Source: Prosopocoilus inquinatus
Lineage: Eukaryota > Arthropoda > Insecta > Coleoptera > Lucanidae
Assembly (NCBI GenBank): GCA_036172665.1
Contig: JAYKNF010000032.1
Coordinates: 1-64,000 of the forward strand
Reading direction: 5' to 3'
Length of the DNA stretch: 64,000 bases
In this document: positions 23,292 to 35,657 of the stretch, piece by piece
Position numbering within the stretch: the stretch's first letter is position 1
Layout: each line of letters begins with the position of its first letter
Position numbers and translations under genes: made by a program
The notes under the pieces: generated by a model
Told to the model about the DNA's origin: nothing
Database searches by the model: none
Seen by the model: only the letters and a program-made list of their open reading frames with translations

Positions 23292-25824
23292 AATACGTGT
23301 TGTTTCGTTTAAAACTATTTCCAGCTCCTGCTGCGTCCAAAAACTTTGTATCTCACATCAGACTTGCTGGAGTGTATCCAAACGTTAAATAACATGTTAG
23401 ATAAGTAAGGATCGTTTAGATACATCACAGGAACAACGCTAATAGGTGTTGTTTCGTTCAAAACTATTTCCAGCTTCTGCTGCGTCCGAAATCTTTGTAT
23501 CTCTCATCCTAGTTACTGGAGTCCATCCAAACGTCAAATAACATGATAGATGAGTAAGGATCGATTAGATACATCACAGGAACAACGCTAATACGTGTTG
23601 TTTCGTTTAATACTATTTCCAGCTTCTGCTGCGTCCGGAAACGTCGTATCTCACATCAGAGTTACTGGAGTCCATCGAAACGTCAAATAACATGATAGAT
23701 GAGTAAGGATCGATTAGATACATCACAGGAACAACGCTAATGCGTGTTGTTTCGTTTAAAACTATTTCCAGCTCCTGCTGCGTCCCAAAACTTTGTATCT
23801 CACATCAGACTCACTGGAGTCCACCCAAACGTCAAATAACATGATAGATGAGTAAGGATCGATTAGATACATCACAGGAACAACGCTAATACGTGTTGTT
23901 TCGTTTAAAACTATTTCCAGCTTCTGCTGCGTCCGAAAACGTCGTATCTCACATCAGAGTTACTGGAGTCCATCCAAACGTCAAATAACATGATAGATAA
24001 GTAAGGATCGATTAGATACAGCACAGGAACAACGCTAATACGTGTTGTTTCGTTTAAAACTATTTCCAGCTCCTGCTGCGTCCAAAAACTTTGTATCTCA
24101 CATCAGAGTTACTGGAGTCCATCCAAACGTCAAATAACATGATAGATGAGTAAGGATCGATTAGATACATCACCGGAACAACGCTAATACGTGTTGTTTC
24201 GTTTAAAACTATTTCCAGCTTCTGCTGCGTCCGAAAACTTCGTATCTCACATCAGAGTTACTGGAGTCCATCGAAACGTCAAATAACATGATAGATAAGT
24301 AAGTATCGATTAGATACAGCACAGGAACAACGCTAATACGTGTTGTTTCGTTTAAAACTATTTCCAGCTCCTGCTGCGTCCAAAAACTTTGTATCTCACA
24401 TCAGACTTACTGGAGTGTATCCAAACGTTAAATAACATGTTAGATAAGTAAGGATCGTTTAGATACATCACAGGAACAACGCTAATAGGTGTTGTTTCGT
24501 TCAAAACTATTTCCAGCTTCTGCTGCGTCCGAAATCTTTGTATCTCTCATCCTAGTTACTGGAGTCCATCCAAACGTCAAATAACATGATAGATGAGTAA
24601 GGATCGATTAGATACATCACAGGAACAACGCTAATACGTGTTGTTTCGTTTAATACTATTTCCAGCTTCTGCTGCGTCCGGAAACGTCGTATCTCACATC
24701 AGAGTTACTGGAGTCCATCGAAACGTCAAATAACATGATAGATGAGTAAGGATCGATTAGATACATCACAGGAACAACGCTAATGCCTGTTGCTTCGTTT
24801 AAAACTATTTCCAGCTTCTGCTGCGTCCGAGAACTTCGTATCTCACGTCAGGGTCACTGGAGTCCATCCAAACGTCAAATAACATGATAGATAAGTAAGG
24901 ATCGATTAGATACAGCACAGGAACAACGCTAATACGTGTTGTTTCGTTTAAAACTATTTCCAGCTCCTGCTGCGTCCCAAAACTTTGTATCTCACATCAG
25001 ACACACTGGAGTCCATCCAAACGTCAAATAACATGTTAGATAAGTAAGGATCGTTTAGATACATCACAGGAACAACGCTAATAGGTGGTGTATCGTTCAA
25101 AAGTATTTCCAGCTTCTGCTGCGTCCGAAATCTTTGTATCTCTCATCAGAGTTACTGGAGTCCACCCAAACGTCAAATAACATGATAGATGAGTAAGGAT
25201 CGATTAGATACATCACAGGAACAACGCTAATGCGTGTTGTTTCGTTTAAAACTATTTCCAGCTCCTGCTGCGTCCCAAAACTTTGTATCTCACATCAGAC
25301 TCACTGGAGTCCACCCAAACGTCAAATAACATGATAGATGAGTAAGGATCGATTAGATACATCACAGGAACAACGCTAATACGTGTTGTTTCGTTTAAAA
25401 CTATTTCCAGCTTCTGCTGCGACCGAAAACGTCGTATCTCACATCAGAGTTACTGGAGTCCATCCAAACGTCAAATAACATGATAGATAAGTAAGGATCG
25501 ATTAGATACAGCACAGGAACAACGCTAATACGTGTTGTTTCGTTTAAAACTATTTCCAGCTCCTGCTGCGTCCAAAAACTTTGTATCTCACATCAGAGTT
25601 ACTGGAGTCCATCCAAACGTCAAATAACATGATAGATGAGTAAGGATCGATTAGATACATCACCGGAACAACGCTAATACGTGTTGTTTCGTTTAAAACT
25701 ATTTCCAGCTTCTGCTGCGTCCGAAAACTTCGTATCTCACATCAGAGTTACTGGAGTCCATCGAAACGTCAAATAACATGATAGATAAGTAAGTATCGAT
25801 TAGATACAGCACAGGAACAACGCT
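23292..25824 (+). repeat. Seven-monomer higher-order repeat, a 7-mer then a 10-mer copy
   Basis: The seven-unit order is: CCAAAAACTTTG with GTGTATCC; GTCCGAAATC with CATCCTAG; GTTTAATAC with GTCCGGAAACG; CCCAAAAC with CCACCC; GAAAACGTCG; CCAAAAAC with CAGAGTT; and the ATCACCGG unit ending AAGTATCG. It runs 23,292-24,334 and restarts at 24,335. CATCCTAG lies 1,043 bp apart (TCCTAG at 23,507 and 24,550), exactly seven units. The second copy carries three more units (GCCTGTTGCTTCG, CCCAAAAC/ACACAC, GGTGGTGTATCG), giving ten units to 25,824. Confidence 0.88.
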
Positions 25825-28506
25825 AATACGTGTTGTTTCGTTTAAAACTATTTCCAGCTCCTGCTGCGTCCAAAAATTTTGTATCTCACATCAGACTTAC
25901 TGGAGTGTATCCAAACGTTAAATAACATGTTAGATAAGTAAGGATCGTTTAGATACATCACAGGAACAACGCTAATAGGTGTTGTTTCGTTCAAAACTAT
26001 TTCCAGCTTCTGCTGCGTCCGAAATCTTTGTATCTCTCATCCTAGTTACTGGAGTCCATCCAAACGTCAAATAACATGATAGATGAGTAAGGATCGATTA
26101 GATACATCACAGGAACAACGCTAATACGTGTTATTTCGTTTAATACTATTTCCAGCTTCTGCTGCGTCCGGAAACGTCGTATCTCACATCAGAGTTACTG
26201 GAGTCCATCGAAACGTCAAATAACATGATAGATGAGTAAGGATCGATTAGATACATCACAGGAACAACGCTAATGAATGTTGCTTCGTTTAAAACTATTT
26301 CCAGCTTCTGCTGCGTCCGAGAACTTCGTATCTCACGTCAGGGTTACTGGAGTCCATCCAAACGTCAAATATCATGATAGATAAGTAAGGATCGATTAGA
26401 TACAGCACAGGAACAACGCTAATACGTGTTGTTTCGTTTAAAACTATTTCCAGCTCCTGCTGCGTCCCAAAACTTTGTATCTCACATCAGACTCACTGGA
26501 GTCCACCCAAACGTCAAATAACATGATAGATGAGTAAGGATCGATTAGATACATCACAGGAACAACGCTAATACGTGTTGTTTCGTTTAAAACTATTTCC
26601 AGCTCCTGCTGCGTCCAAAAACTTTGTATCTCACATCAGAGTTACTGGAGTCCATCCAAACGTCAAATAACACGATAGATTAGTAAGGATCGATTAGATA
26701 CATCACCGGAACAACGCTAATACGTGTTGTTTCGTTTAAAACTATTTCCAGCTTCTGCTGCGTCCGAAAACTTCGTATCTCACATCAGAGTTACTGGAGT
26801 CCATCGAAACGTCAAATAACATGATAGGTAAGTAATTATCGATTAGATACAGCACAGGAACAACGCTAATACGTGTTGTTTCGTTTAAAACTATTTCCAG
26901 CTCCTGCTGCGTCCAAAAACTTTGTATCTCACATCAGACTTGCTGGAGTCCATCCAAACGTCAAATAACATGATAGATGAGTAAGGATCGATTAGATACA
27001 TCACAGGAACAACGCTAATATGTGTTGTTTCGTTTCAAACTATTTCCAGCTGCTGCTGCGTCCGAAAATTTCGTATCTCACATTAGAGTTACTGGAGTCC
27101 ATCGAAACGTCAAATAACATAGTAGCTAAGTAAGGATCGATTAGATACATCACAGGAACAACGCTAATACGTGTTGTTTCGTTCAAAACTATTTCCAGCT
27201 CCTGCTGCGTCCCAAAACTTTGTATCTCACATCAGACACACTGGAGTCCATCCAAACGTCAAATAACATGTTAGATAAGTAAGGATCGTTTAGATACATC
27301 ACAGGAACAACGCTAATAGGTGGTGTATCGTTCAAAAGTATTTCCAGCTTCTGCTGCGTCCGAAATCTTTGTATCTCTCATCAGAGTTACTGGAGTCCAC
27401 CCAAACGTCAAATAACATGATAGATGAGTAAGGATCGATTAGATACATCACAGGAACAACGCTAATGCGTGTTGTTTCGTTTAAAACTATTTCCAGCTCC
27501 TGCTGCGTCCCAAAACTTTGTATCTCACATCAGACTCACTGGAGTCCACCCAAACGTCAAATAACATGATAGATGAGTAAGGATCGATTAGATACATCAC
27601 AGGAACAACGCTAATACGTGTTGTTTCGTTTAAAACTATTTCCAGCTTCTGCTGCGTCCGAAAACGTCGTATCTCACATCAGAGTTACTGGAGTCCATCC
27701 AAACGTCAAATAACATGATAGATAAGTAAGGATCGATTAGATACAGCACAGGAACAACGCTAATACGTGTTGTTTCGTTTAAAACTATTTCCAGCTCCTG
27801 CTGCGTCCAAAAACTTTGTATCTCACATCAGAGTTACTGGAGTCCATCCAAACGTCAAATAACATGATAGATGAGTAAGGATCGATTAGATACATCACCG
27901 GAACAACGCTAATACGTGTTGTTTCGTTTAAAACTATTTCCAGCTTCTGCTGCGTCCGAAAACTTCGTATCTCACATCAGAGTTACTGGAGTCCATCGAA
28001 ACGTCAAATAACATGATAGATAAGTAAGTATCGATTAGATACAGCACAGGAACAACGCTAATACGTGTTGTTTCGTTTAAAACTATTTCCAGCTCCTGCT
28101 GCGTCCAAAAATTTTGTATCTCACATCAGACTTACTGGAGTGTATCCAAACGTTAAATAACATGTTAGATAAGTAAGGATCGATTAGATACATCACAGGA
28201 ACAACGCTAATGCATGTTGTTTCGTTTAAAACTATTTCTAGCTTCAGCTGCGTCCGAGAACTTCGTATCTCACATCTAAGTTACTGGAGTCCATCGTAAC
28301 GCGAAATAACATGATAGATGAGTAAGGATCGATTAGATACATCACAGGAACAACGCTAATGCGTGTTGTTTCGTTTAAAACTATTTCCAGCTTCTGCTGC
28401 GTCCGAGAACTTCGTATCTCACGTCAGGGTTACTGGAGTCCATCCAAACGTCAAATAACATGATAGATAAGTAAGGATCGATTAGATACAGCACAGGAAC
28501 AACGCT
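25825..28506 (+). repeat. Eighteen-monomer composite of older blocks
   Basis: This stretch starts like the seven-monomer repeat, then follows 20,610-21,950 at offset 5,215, including the ACACGATAGATTAG unit at 26,671. At 27,166 a hybrid unit switches to the CCCAAAAC series seen from 24,931 (offset 2,235, fifteen units). It closes with an AATGCATG unit at 28,209 and a GTCAGGGTT unit at 28,358. The next copy of the seven-monomer repeat follows. It reads as two earlier segments joined by unequal exchange. Confidence 0.8.
27166..27314 (+). repeat. Hybrid monomer at a block seam
   Basis: The unit begins as the GTTCAAAAC type expected from the 21,951 counterpart. After the shared ACTATTTCCAGCT it continues as CCTGCTGCGTCCCAAAAC with CAGACACAC. 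The switch lies between unit positions about 19 and 36. It marks where two different stretches of the array were joined. Confidence 0.85.
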
Positions 28507-29549
28507 AATACGTGTTGTTTCGTTTAAAACTATTTCCAGCTCCTGCTGCGTCCAAAAACTTTGTATCTCTCATCAGACTTGCTGGAGTGTATCCAAACGT
28601 TAAATAACATGTTAGATAAGTAAGGATCGTTTAGATACATCACAGGAACAACGCTAATAGGTGTTGTTTCGTTCAAAACTATTTCCAGCTTCTGCTGCGT
28701 CCGAAATCTTTGTATCTCTCATCCTAGTTACTGGAGTCCATCCAAACGTCAAATAACATGATAGATGAGTAAGGATCGATTAGATACATCACAGGAACAA
28801 CGCTAATACGTGTTGTTTCGTTTAATACTATTTCCAGCTTCTGCTGCGTCCGGAAACGTCGTATCTCACATCAGAGTTACTGGAGTCCATCGAAACGTCA
28901 AATAACATGATAGATGAGTAAGGATCGATTAGATACATCACAGGAACAACGCTAATGCGTGTTGTTTCGTTTAAAACTATTTCCAGCTCCTGCTGCGTCC
29001 CAAAACTTTGTATCTCACATCAGACTCACTGGAGTCCACCCAAACGTCAAATAACATGATAGATGAGTAAGGATCGATTAGATACATCACAGGAACAACG
29101 CTAATACGTGTTGTTTCGTTTAAAACTATTTCCAGCTTCTGCTGCGTCCGAAAACGTCGTATCTCACATCAGAGTTACTGGAGTCCATCCAAACGTCAAA
29201 TAACATGATAGATAAGTAAGGATCGATTAGATACAGCACAGGAACAACGCTAATACGTGTTGTTTCGTTTAAAACTATTTCCAGCTCCTGCTGCGTCCAA
29301 AAACTTTGTATCTCACATCAGAGTTACTGGAGTCCATCCAAACGTCAAATAACATGATAGATGAGTAAGGATCGATTAGATACATCACCGGAACAACGCT
29401 AATACGTGTTGTTTCGTTTAAAACTATTTCCAGCTTCTGCTGCGTCCGAAAACTTCGTATCTCACATCAGAGTTACTGGAGTCCATCGAAACGTCAAATA
29501 ACATGATAGATAAGTAAGTATCGATTAGATACAGCACAGGAACAACGCT
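28507..29549 (+). repeat. Seven-monomer higher-order repeat copy (1,043 bp)
   Basis: Same seven-unit order as 23,292-24,334. CATCCTAG recurs 1,043 bp later, at the start of the following copy. The copy shows CAAAAATTTTG near its end, a change it shares with units at 25,825 and 28,060. Confidence 0.88.
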
Positions 29550-32230
29550 AATACGTGTTGTTTCGTTTAAAACTATTTCCAGCTCCTGCTGCGTCCAAAA
29601 ATTTTGTATCTCACATCAGACTTACTGGAGTGTATCCAAACGTTAAATAACATGTTAGATAAGTAAGGATCGTTTAGATACATCACAGGAACAACGCTAA
29701 TAGGTGTTGTTTCGTTCAAAACTATTTCCAGCTTCTGCTGCGTCCGAAATCTTTGTATCTCTCATCCTAGTTACTGGAGTCCATCCAAACGTCAAATAAC
29801 ATGATAGATGAGTAAGGATCGATTAGATACATCACAGGAACAACGCTAATACGTGTTGTTTCGTTTAATACTATTTCCAGCTTCTGCTGCGTCCGGAAAC
29901 TTCGTATCTCACATCAGAGTTACTGGAGTCCATCGAAACGTCAAATAACATGATAGATGAGTAAGGATCGATTAGATACATCACAGGAACAACGCTAATG
30001 CCTGTTGCTTCGTTTAAAACTATTTCCAGCTTCTGCTGCGTCCGAGAACTTCGTATCTCACGTCAGGGTTACTGGAGTCCATCCAAACGTCAAATAACAT
30101 GATAGATAAGTAAGGATCGATTAGATACAGCACATTAACAACGCTAATACGTGTTGTTTCGTTTAAAACTATTTCCAGCTCCTGCTGCGTCCCAAAACTT
30201 TGTATCTCACATCAGACACACTGGAGTCCATCCAAACGTCAAATAACATGTTAGATAAGTAAGGATCGTTTAGATACATCACAGGAACAACGCTAATAGG
30301 TGGTGTATCGTTCAAAAGTATTTCCAGCTTCTGCTGCGTCCGAAATCTTTGTATCTCTCATCAGAGTTACTGGAGTCCACCCAAACGTCAAATAACATGA
30401 TAGATGAGTAAGGATCGATTAGATACATCACAGGAACAACGCTAATACGTGTTGTTTAGTTTAAAACTATTTCCAGCTTCTGCTGCGTCCGAAAACGTCG
30501 TATCTCACATCAGAGTTACTGGAGTTAATCCAAACGTCAAATAACATGATAGATAAGTAAGGATCGATTAGATATAGCACAGGAACAACGCTAATACGTG
30601 TTGTTTCGTTTAAAACTATTTCCAGCTCCTGCTGCGTCCAAAAACTTTGTATCTCACATCAGAGTTACTGGAGTCCATCCAAACGTCAAATAACATGATA
30701 GATGAGTAAGGATCGATTAGATACATCACAGGAACAACGCTAATACGTGTTGTTTCGTTTAAAACTATTTCCAGCTTCTGCTGCGTCCGAAAACGTCGTA
30801 TCTCACATCAGAGTTACTGGAGTCCATCCAAACGTCAAATAACATGATAGATAAGTAAGGATCGATTAGATACAGCACAGGGACAACGCTAATACGTGTT
30901 GTTTCGTTCAGAACTATTTCCAGCTTCTGCTGCGTCCGATAACTTTGTATCTCACATCAGAGTTACTGGAGTCCGTCCAAACGTTAAATAACATGATAGA
31001 TGAGTAAGGATCGATTAGATACATTACAGGAACAACGCTAATATGTGTTGTTTCGCTTAAAACTATTTCCAGCTGCTGCTGCGTCCGAAAACGTCGTATC
31101 TCACATCAGAGTTACTGGAGTCCATCGAAATGTCAAATAACATGATAGATAAATAAGGATCGATTAGATACAGCACAGGAACAACGCTAATGCGTGTTGT
31201 TTCGTTTAAAACTATTTCTAGCTTCAGCTGGGTCCGAGAACTTCGTATCGCACATCTAAGTTACTGGAGTCCATCGAAACGAAAATAACATGATAGATGA
31301 GTAAGGATCGATTAGATACATCACAGGAACAACGCTAATGCGTGTTGTTTCGTTTAAAACTATTTCCAGCTTCCGCTGCGTCCGAAAATTTCGTATCTCA
31401 CATTAGAGTTACTGGAGTCCATCGAAACGTCAAATAACATGTTAGATAAGTAAGGATCGTTTAGATACATCACAGGAACAACGCTAATATGTGTTGTTTC
31501 GTTCAAAACTATTTCCAGCTTCTGCTGCGTCCGATAACTTTGTATCTCACATCAGAGTTACTGGAGTCTGTCCAAACGTCAAATAACATGATAGATGAGT
31601 AAGGATCGATTAGATACATTACAGGAACAACGCTAATATGTGTTGTTTCGTTTAAAACTATTTCCAGCTGCTGCTGCGTCCGAAAACGTCGTATCTCACA
31701 TCAGAGTTACTGGAGTCCATCGAAATGTCAAATAACATGATAGATAAGTAAGGATCGATTAGATACATCACAGGAACAACGCTAATGCGTGTTGTTTCGT
31801 TTAAAACTATTTCCAGCTTCTGCTGCGTCCGAGAACTTCGTATCTCACGTCAGGGTTACTGGAGTCCATCCAAACGTCAAATAACATGATAGATAAGTAA
31901 GGATCGATTAGATACAGCACAGGAACAACGCTAATACGTGTTGTTTCGTTTAAAACTATTTCCAGCTCCTGCTGCGTCCAAAAACTTTGTATCTCACATC
32001 AGAGTTACTGGAGTCCATCCAAACGTCAAATAACATGATAGATGAGTAAGGATCGATTAGATACATCACAGGAACAACGCTAATGCGTGTTGTTTCGTTT
32101 AAAACTATTTCCAGCTTCTGCTGCGTCCGAGAACTTCGTATCTCACGTCAGGGTTACTGGAGTCCATCCAAACGTCAAATAACATGATAGATAAGTAAGG
32201 ATCGATTAGATACAGCACAGGAACAACGCT
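29550..32230 (+). repeat. Composite stretch with second CATTAACAAC block
   Basis: It begins as a further seven-monomer copy for three units plus a GCCTGTTGCTTCG unit. It then carries the CATTAACAAC junction at 30,133 and follows the block seen at 15,541. The 148-bp unit is at 31,189-31,336. From about 31,780 it alternates GTCAGGGTT and CCAAAAAC units until the next seven-monomer series opens. No gene was seen. Confidence 0.8.
31189..31336 (+). repeat. 148-bp monomer variant
   Basis: Same one-base loss (CGAAACGAAAATAAC), CAGCTGGGTCC and GTATCGCAC as at 16,895-17,042. It is 14,294 bp from that unit, in step with the surrounding block. Confidence 0.9.
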
Positions 32231-35200
32231 AATACGTGTTGTTTCGTTTAAAACTATTTCCAGCTCCTGCTGCGTCCAAAAACTTTGTATCTCACATCAG
32301 ACTTGCTGGAGTGTATCCAAACGTTAAATAACATGTTAGATAAGTAAGGATCGTTTAGATACATCACAGGAACAACGCTAATAGGTGTTGTTTCGTTCAA
32401 AACTATTTCCAGCTTCTGCTGCGTCCGAAATCTTTGTATCTCTCATCCTAGTTACTGGAGTCCATCCAAACGTCAAATAACATGATAGATGAGTAAGGAT
32501 CGATTAGATACATCACAGGAACAACGCTAATACGTGTTGTTTCGTTTAATACTATTTCCAGCTTCTGCTGCGTCCGGAAACGTCGTATCTCACATCAGAG
32601 TTACTGGAGTCCATCGAAACGTCAAATAACATGATAGATGAGTAAGGATCGATTAGATACATCACAGGAACAACGCTAATGCGTGTTGTTTCGTTTAAAA
32701 CTATTTCCAGCTCCTGCTGCGTCCCAAAACTTTGTATCTCACATCAGACTCACTAGAGTCCACCCAAACGTCAAATAACATGATAGATGAGTAAGGATCG
32801 ATTAGATACATCACAGGAACAACGCTAATACGTGTTGTTTCGTTTAAAACTATTTCCAGCTTCTGCTGCGTCCGAAAACGTCGTATCTCACATCAGAGTT
32901 ACTGGAGTCCATCCAAACGTCAAATAACATGATAGATAAGTAAGGATCGATTAGATACAGCACAGGAACAACGCTAATACGTGTTGTTTCGTTTAAAACT
33001 ATTTCCAGCTCCTGCTGCGTCCAAAAACTTTGTATCTCACATCAGAGTTACTGGAGTCCATCCAAACGTCAAATAACATGATAGATGAGTAAGGATCGAT
33101 TAGATACATCACCGGAACAACGCTAATACGTGTTGTTTCGTTTAAAACTATTTCCAGCTTCTGCTGCGTCCGAAAACTTCGTATCTCACATCAGAGTTAC
33201 TGGAGTCCATCGAAACGTCAAATAACATGATAGATAAGTAAGTATCGATTAGATACAGCACAGGAACAACGCTAATACGTGTTGTTTCGTTTAAAACTAT
33301 TTCCAGCTCCTGCTGCGTCCAAAAACTTTGTATCTCACATCAGACTTGCTGGAGTGTATCCAAACGTTAAATAACATGTTAGATAAGTAAGGATCGTTTA
33401 GATACATCACAGGAACAACGCTAATAGGTGTTGTTTCGTTCAAAACTATTTCCAGCTTCTGCTGCGTCCGAAATCTTTGTATCTCTCATCCTAGTTACTG
33501 GAGTCCATCCAAACGTCAAATAACATGATAGATGAGTAAGGATCGATTAGATACATCACAGGAACAACGCTAATACGTGTTGTTTCGTTTAATACTATTT
33601 CCAGCTTCTGCTGCGTCCGGAAACGTCGTATCTCACATCAGAGTTACTGGAGTCCATCGAAACGTCAAATAACATGATAGATGAGTAAGGATCGATTAGA
33701 TACATCACAGGAACAACGCTAATGCGTGTTGTTTCGTTTAAAACTATTTCCAGCTCCTGCTGCGTCCCAAAACTTTGTATCTCACATCAGACTCACTAGA
33801 GTCCACCCAAACGTCAAATAACATGATAGATGAGTAAGGATCGATTAGATACATCACAGGAACAACGCTAATACGTGTTGTTTCGTTTAAAACTATTTCC
33901 AGCTTCTGCTGCGTCCGAAAACGTCGTATCTCACATCAGAGTTACTGGAGTCCATCCAAACGTCAAATAACATGATAGATAAGTAAGGATCGATTAGATA
34001 CAGCACAGGAACAACGCTAATACGTGTTGTTTCGTTTAAAACTATTTCCAGCTCCTGCTGCGTCCAAAAACTTTGTATCTCACATCAGAGTTACTGGAGT
34101 CCATCCAAACGTCAAATAACATGATAGATGAGTAAGGATCGATTAGATACATCACCGGAACAACGCTAATACGTGTTGTTTCGTTTAAAACTATTTCCAG
34201 CTTCTGCTGCGTCCGAAAACTTCGTATCTCACATCAGAGTTACTGGAGTCCATCGAAACGTCAAATAACATGATAGATAAGTAAGTATCGATTAGATACA
34301 GCACAGGAACAACGCTAATACGTGTTGTTTCGTTTAAAACTATTTCCAGCTCCTGCTGCGTCCAAAAACTTTGTATCTCACATCAGACTTACTGGAGTGT
34401 ATCCAAACGTTAAATAACATGTTAGATAAGTAAGGATCGTTTAGATACATCACAGGAACAACGCTAATAGGTGTTGTTTCGTTCAAAACTATTTCCAGCT
34501 TCTGCTGCGTCCGAAATCTTTGTATCTCTCATCCTAGTTACTGGAGTCCATCCAAACGTCAAATAACATGATAGATGAGTAAGGATCGATTAGATACATC
34601 ACAGGAACAACGCTAATACGTGTTGTTTCGTTTAATACTATTTCCAGCTTCTGCTGCGTCCGGAAACGTCGTATCTCACATCAGAGTTACTGGAGTCCAT
34701 CGAAACGTCAAATAACATGATAGATGAGTAAGGATCGATTAGATACATCACAGGAACAACGCTAATGCCTGTTGCTTCGTTTAAAACTATTTCCAGCTTC
34801 TGCTGCGTCCGAGAACTTCGTATCTCACGTCAGGGTCACTGGAGTCCATCCAAACGTCAAATAACATGATAGATAAGTAAGGATCGATTAGATACAGCAC
34901 AGGAACAACGCTAATACGTGTTGTTTCGTTTAAAACTATTTCCAGCTCCTGCTGCGTCCCAAAACTTTGTATCTCACATCAGACACTCTGGAGTCCATCC
35001 AAACGTCAAATAACATGTTAGATAAGTAAGGATCGTTTAGATACATCACAGGAACAACGCTAATAGGTGGTGTATCGTTCGAAAGTATTTCCAGCTTCTG
35101 CTGCGTCCGAAATCTTTGTATCTCTCATCAGAGTTACTGGAGTCCACCCAAACGTCAAATAACATGATAGATGAGTAAGGATCGATTAGATACATCACAG

Positions 35201-35657
35201 GAACAACGCTAATGCGTGTTGTTTCGTTTAAAACTATTTCCAGCTCCTGCTGCGTCCCAAAACTTTGTATCTCACATCAGACACACTGGAGTCCACCCAA
35301 ACGTCAAATAACATGATAGATGAGTAAGGATCGATTAGATACATCACAGGAACAACGCTAATACGTGTTGTTTCGTTTAAAATTATTTCCAGCTTCTGCT
35401 GCGTCCGAAAACGTCGTATCTCACATCAGAGTTACTGGAGTCCATCCAAACGTCAAATAACATGATAGATAAGTAAGGATCGATTAGATACAGCACAGGA
35501 ACAACGCTAATGCGTGTTGTTTCGTTTAAAACTATTTCCAGCTCCTGCTGCGTCCAAAAACTTTGTATCTCACATCAGAGTTACTGGAGTCCATCCAAAC
35601 GTCAAATAACATGATAGATGAGTAAGGATCGATTAGATACATCACCGGAACAACGCT
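32231..35657 (+). repeat. Seven-monomer higher-order repeat, copies of 7, 7 and 9 units
   Basis: The cleanest run of the 1,043-bp repeat: 32,231-33,273, 33,274-34,316, then a nine-unit copy 34,317-35,657. TCCTAG lies at 32,446, 33,489, 34,532 and 35,873, giving spacings of 1,043, 1,043 and 1,341. The first two copies share a private CACTAGAGTCC (at 32,751 and 33,794) in place of CACTGGAGTCC, so they are the most recent pair. The nine-unit copy has the GCCTGTTGCTTCG, CCCAAAAC and GGTGGTGTATCG units inserted, as in the ten-unit copy at 24,335, and has lost one unit near its end. Confidence 0.9.
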
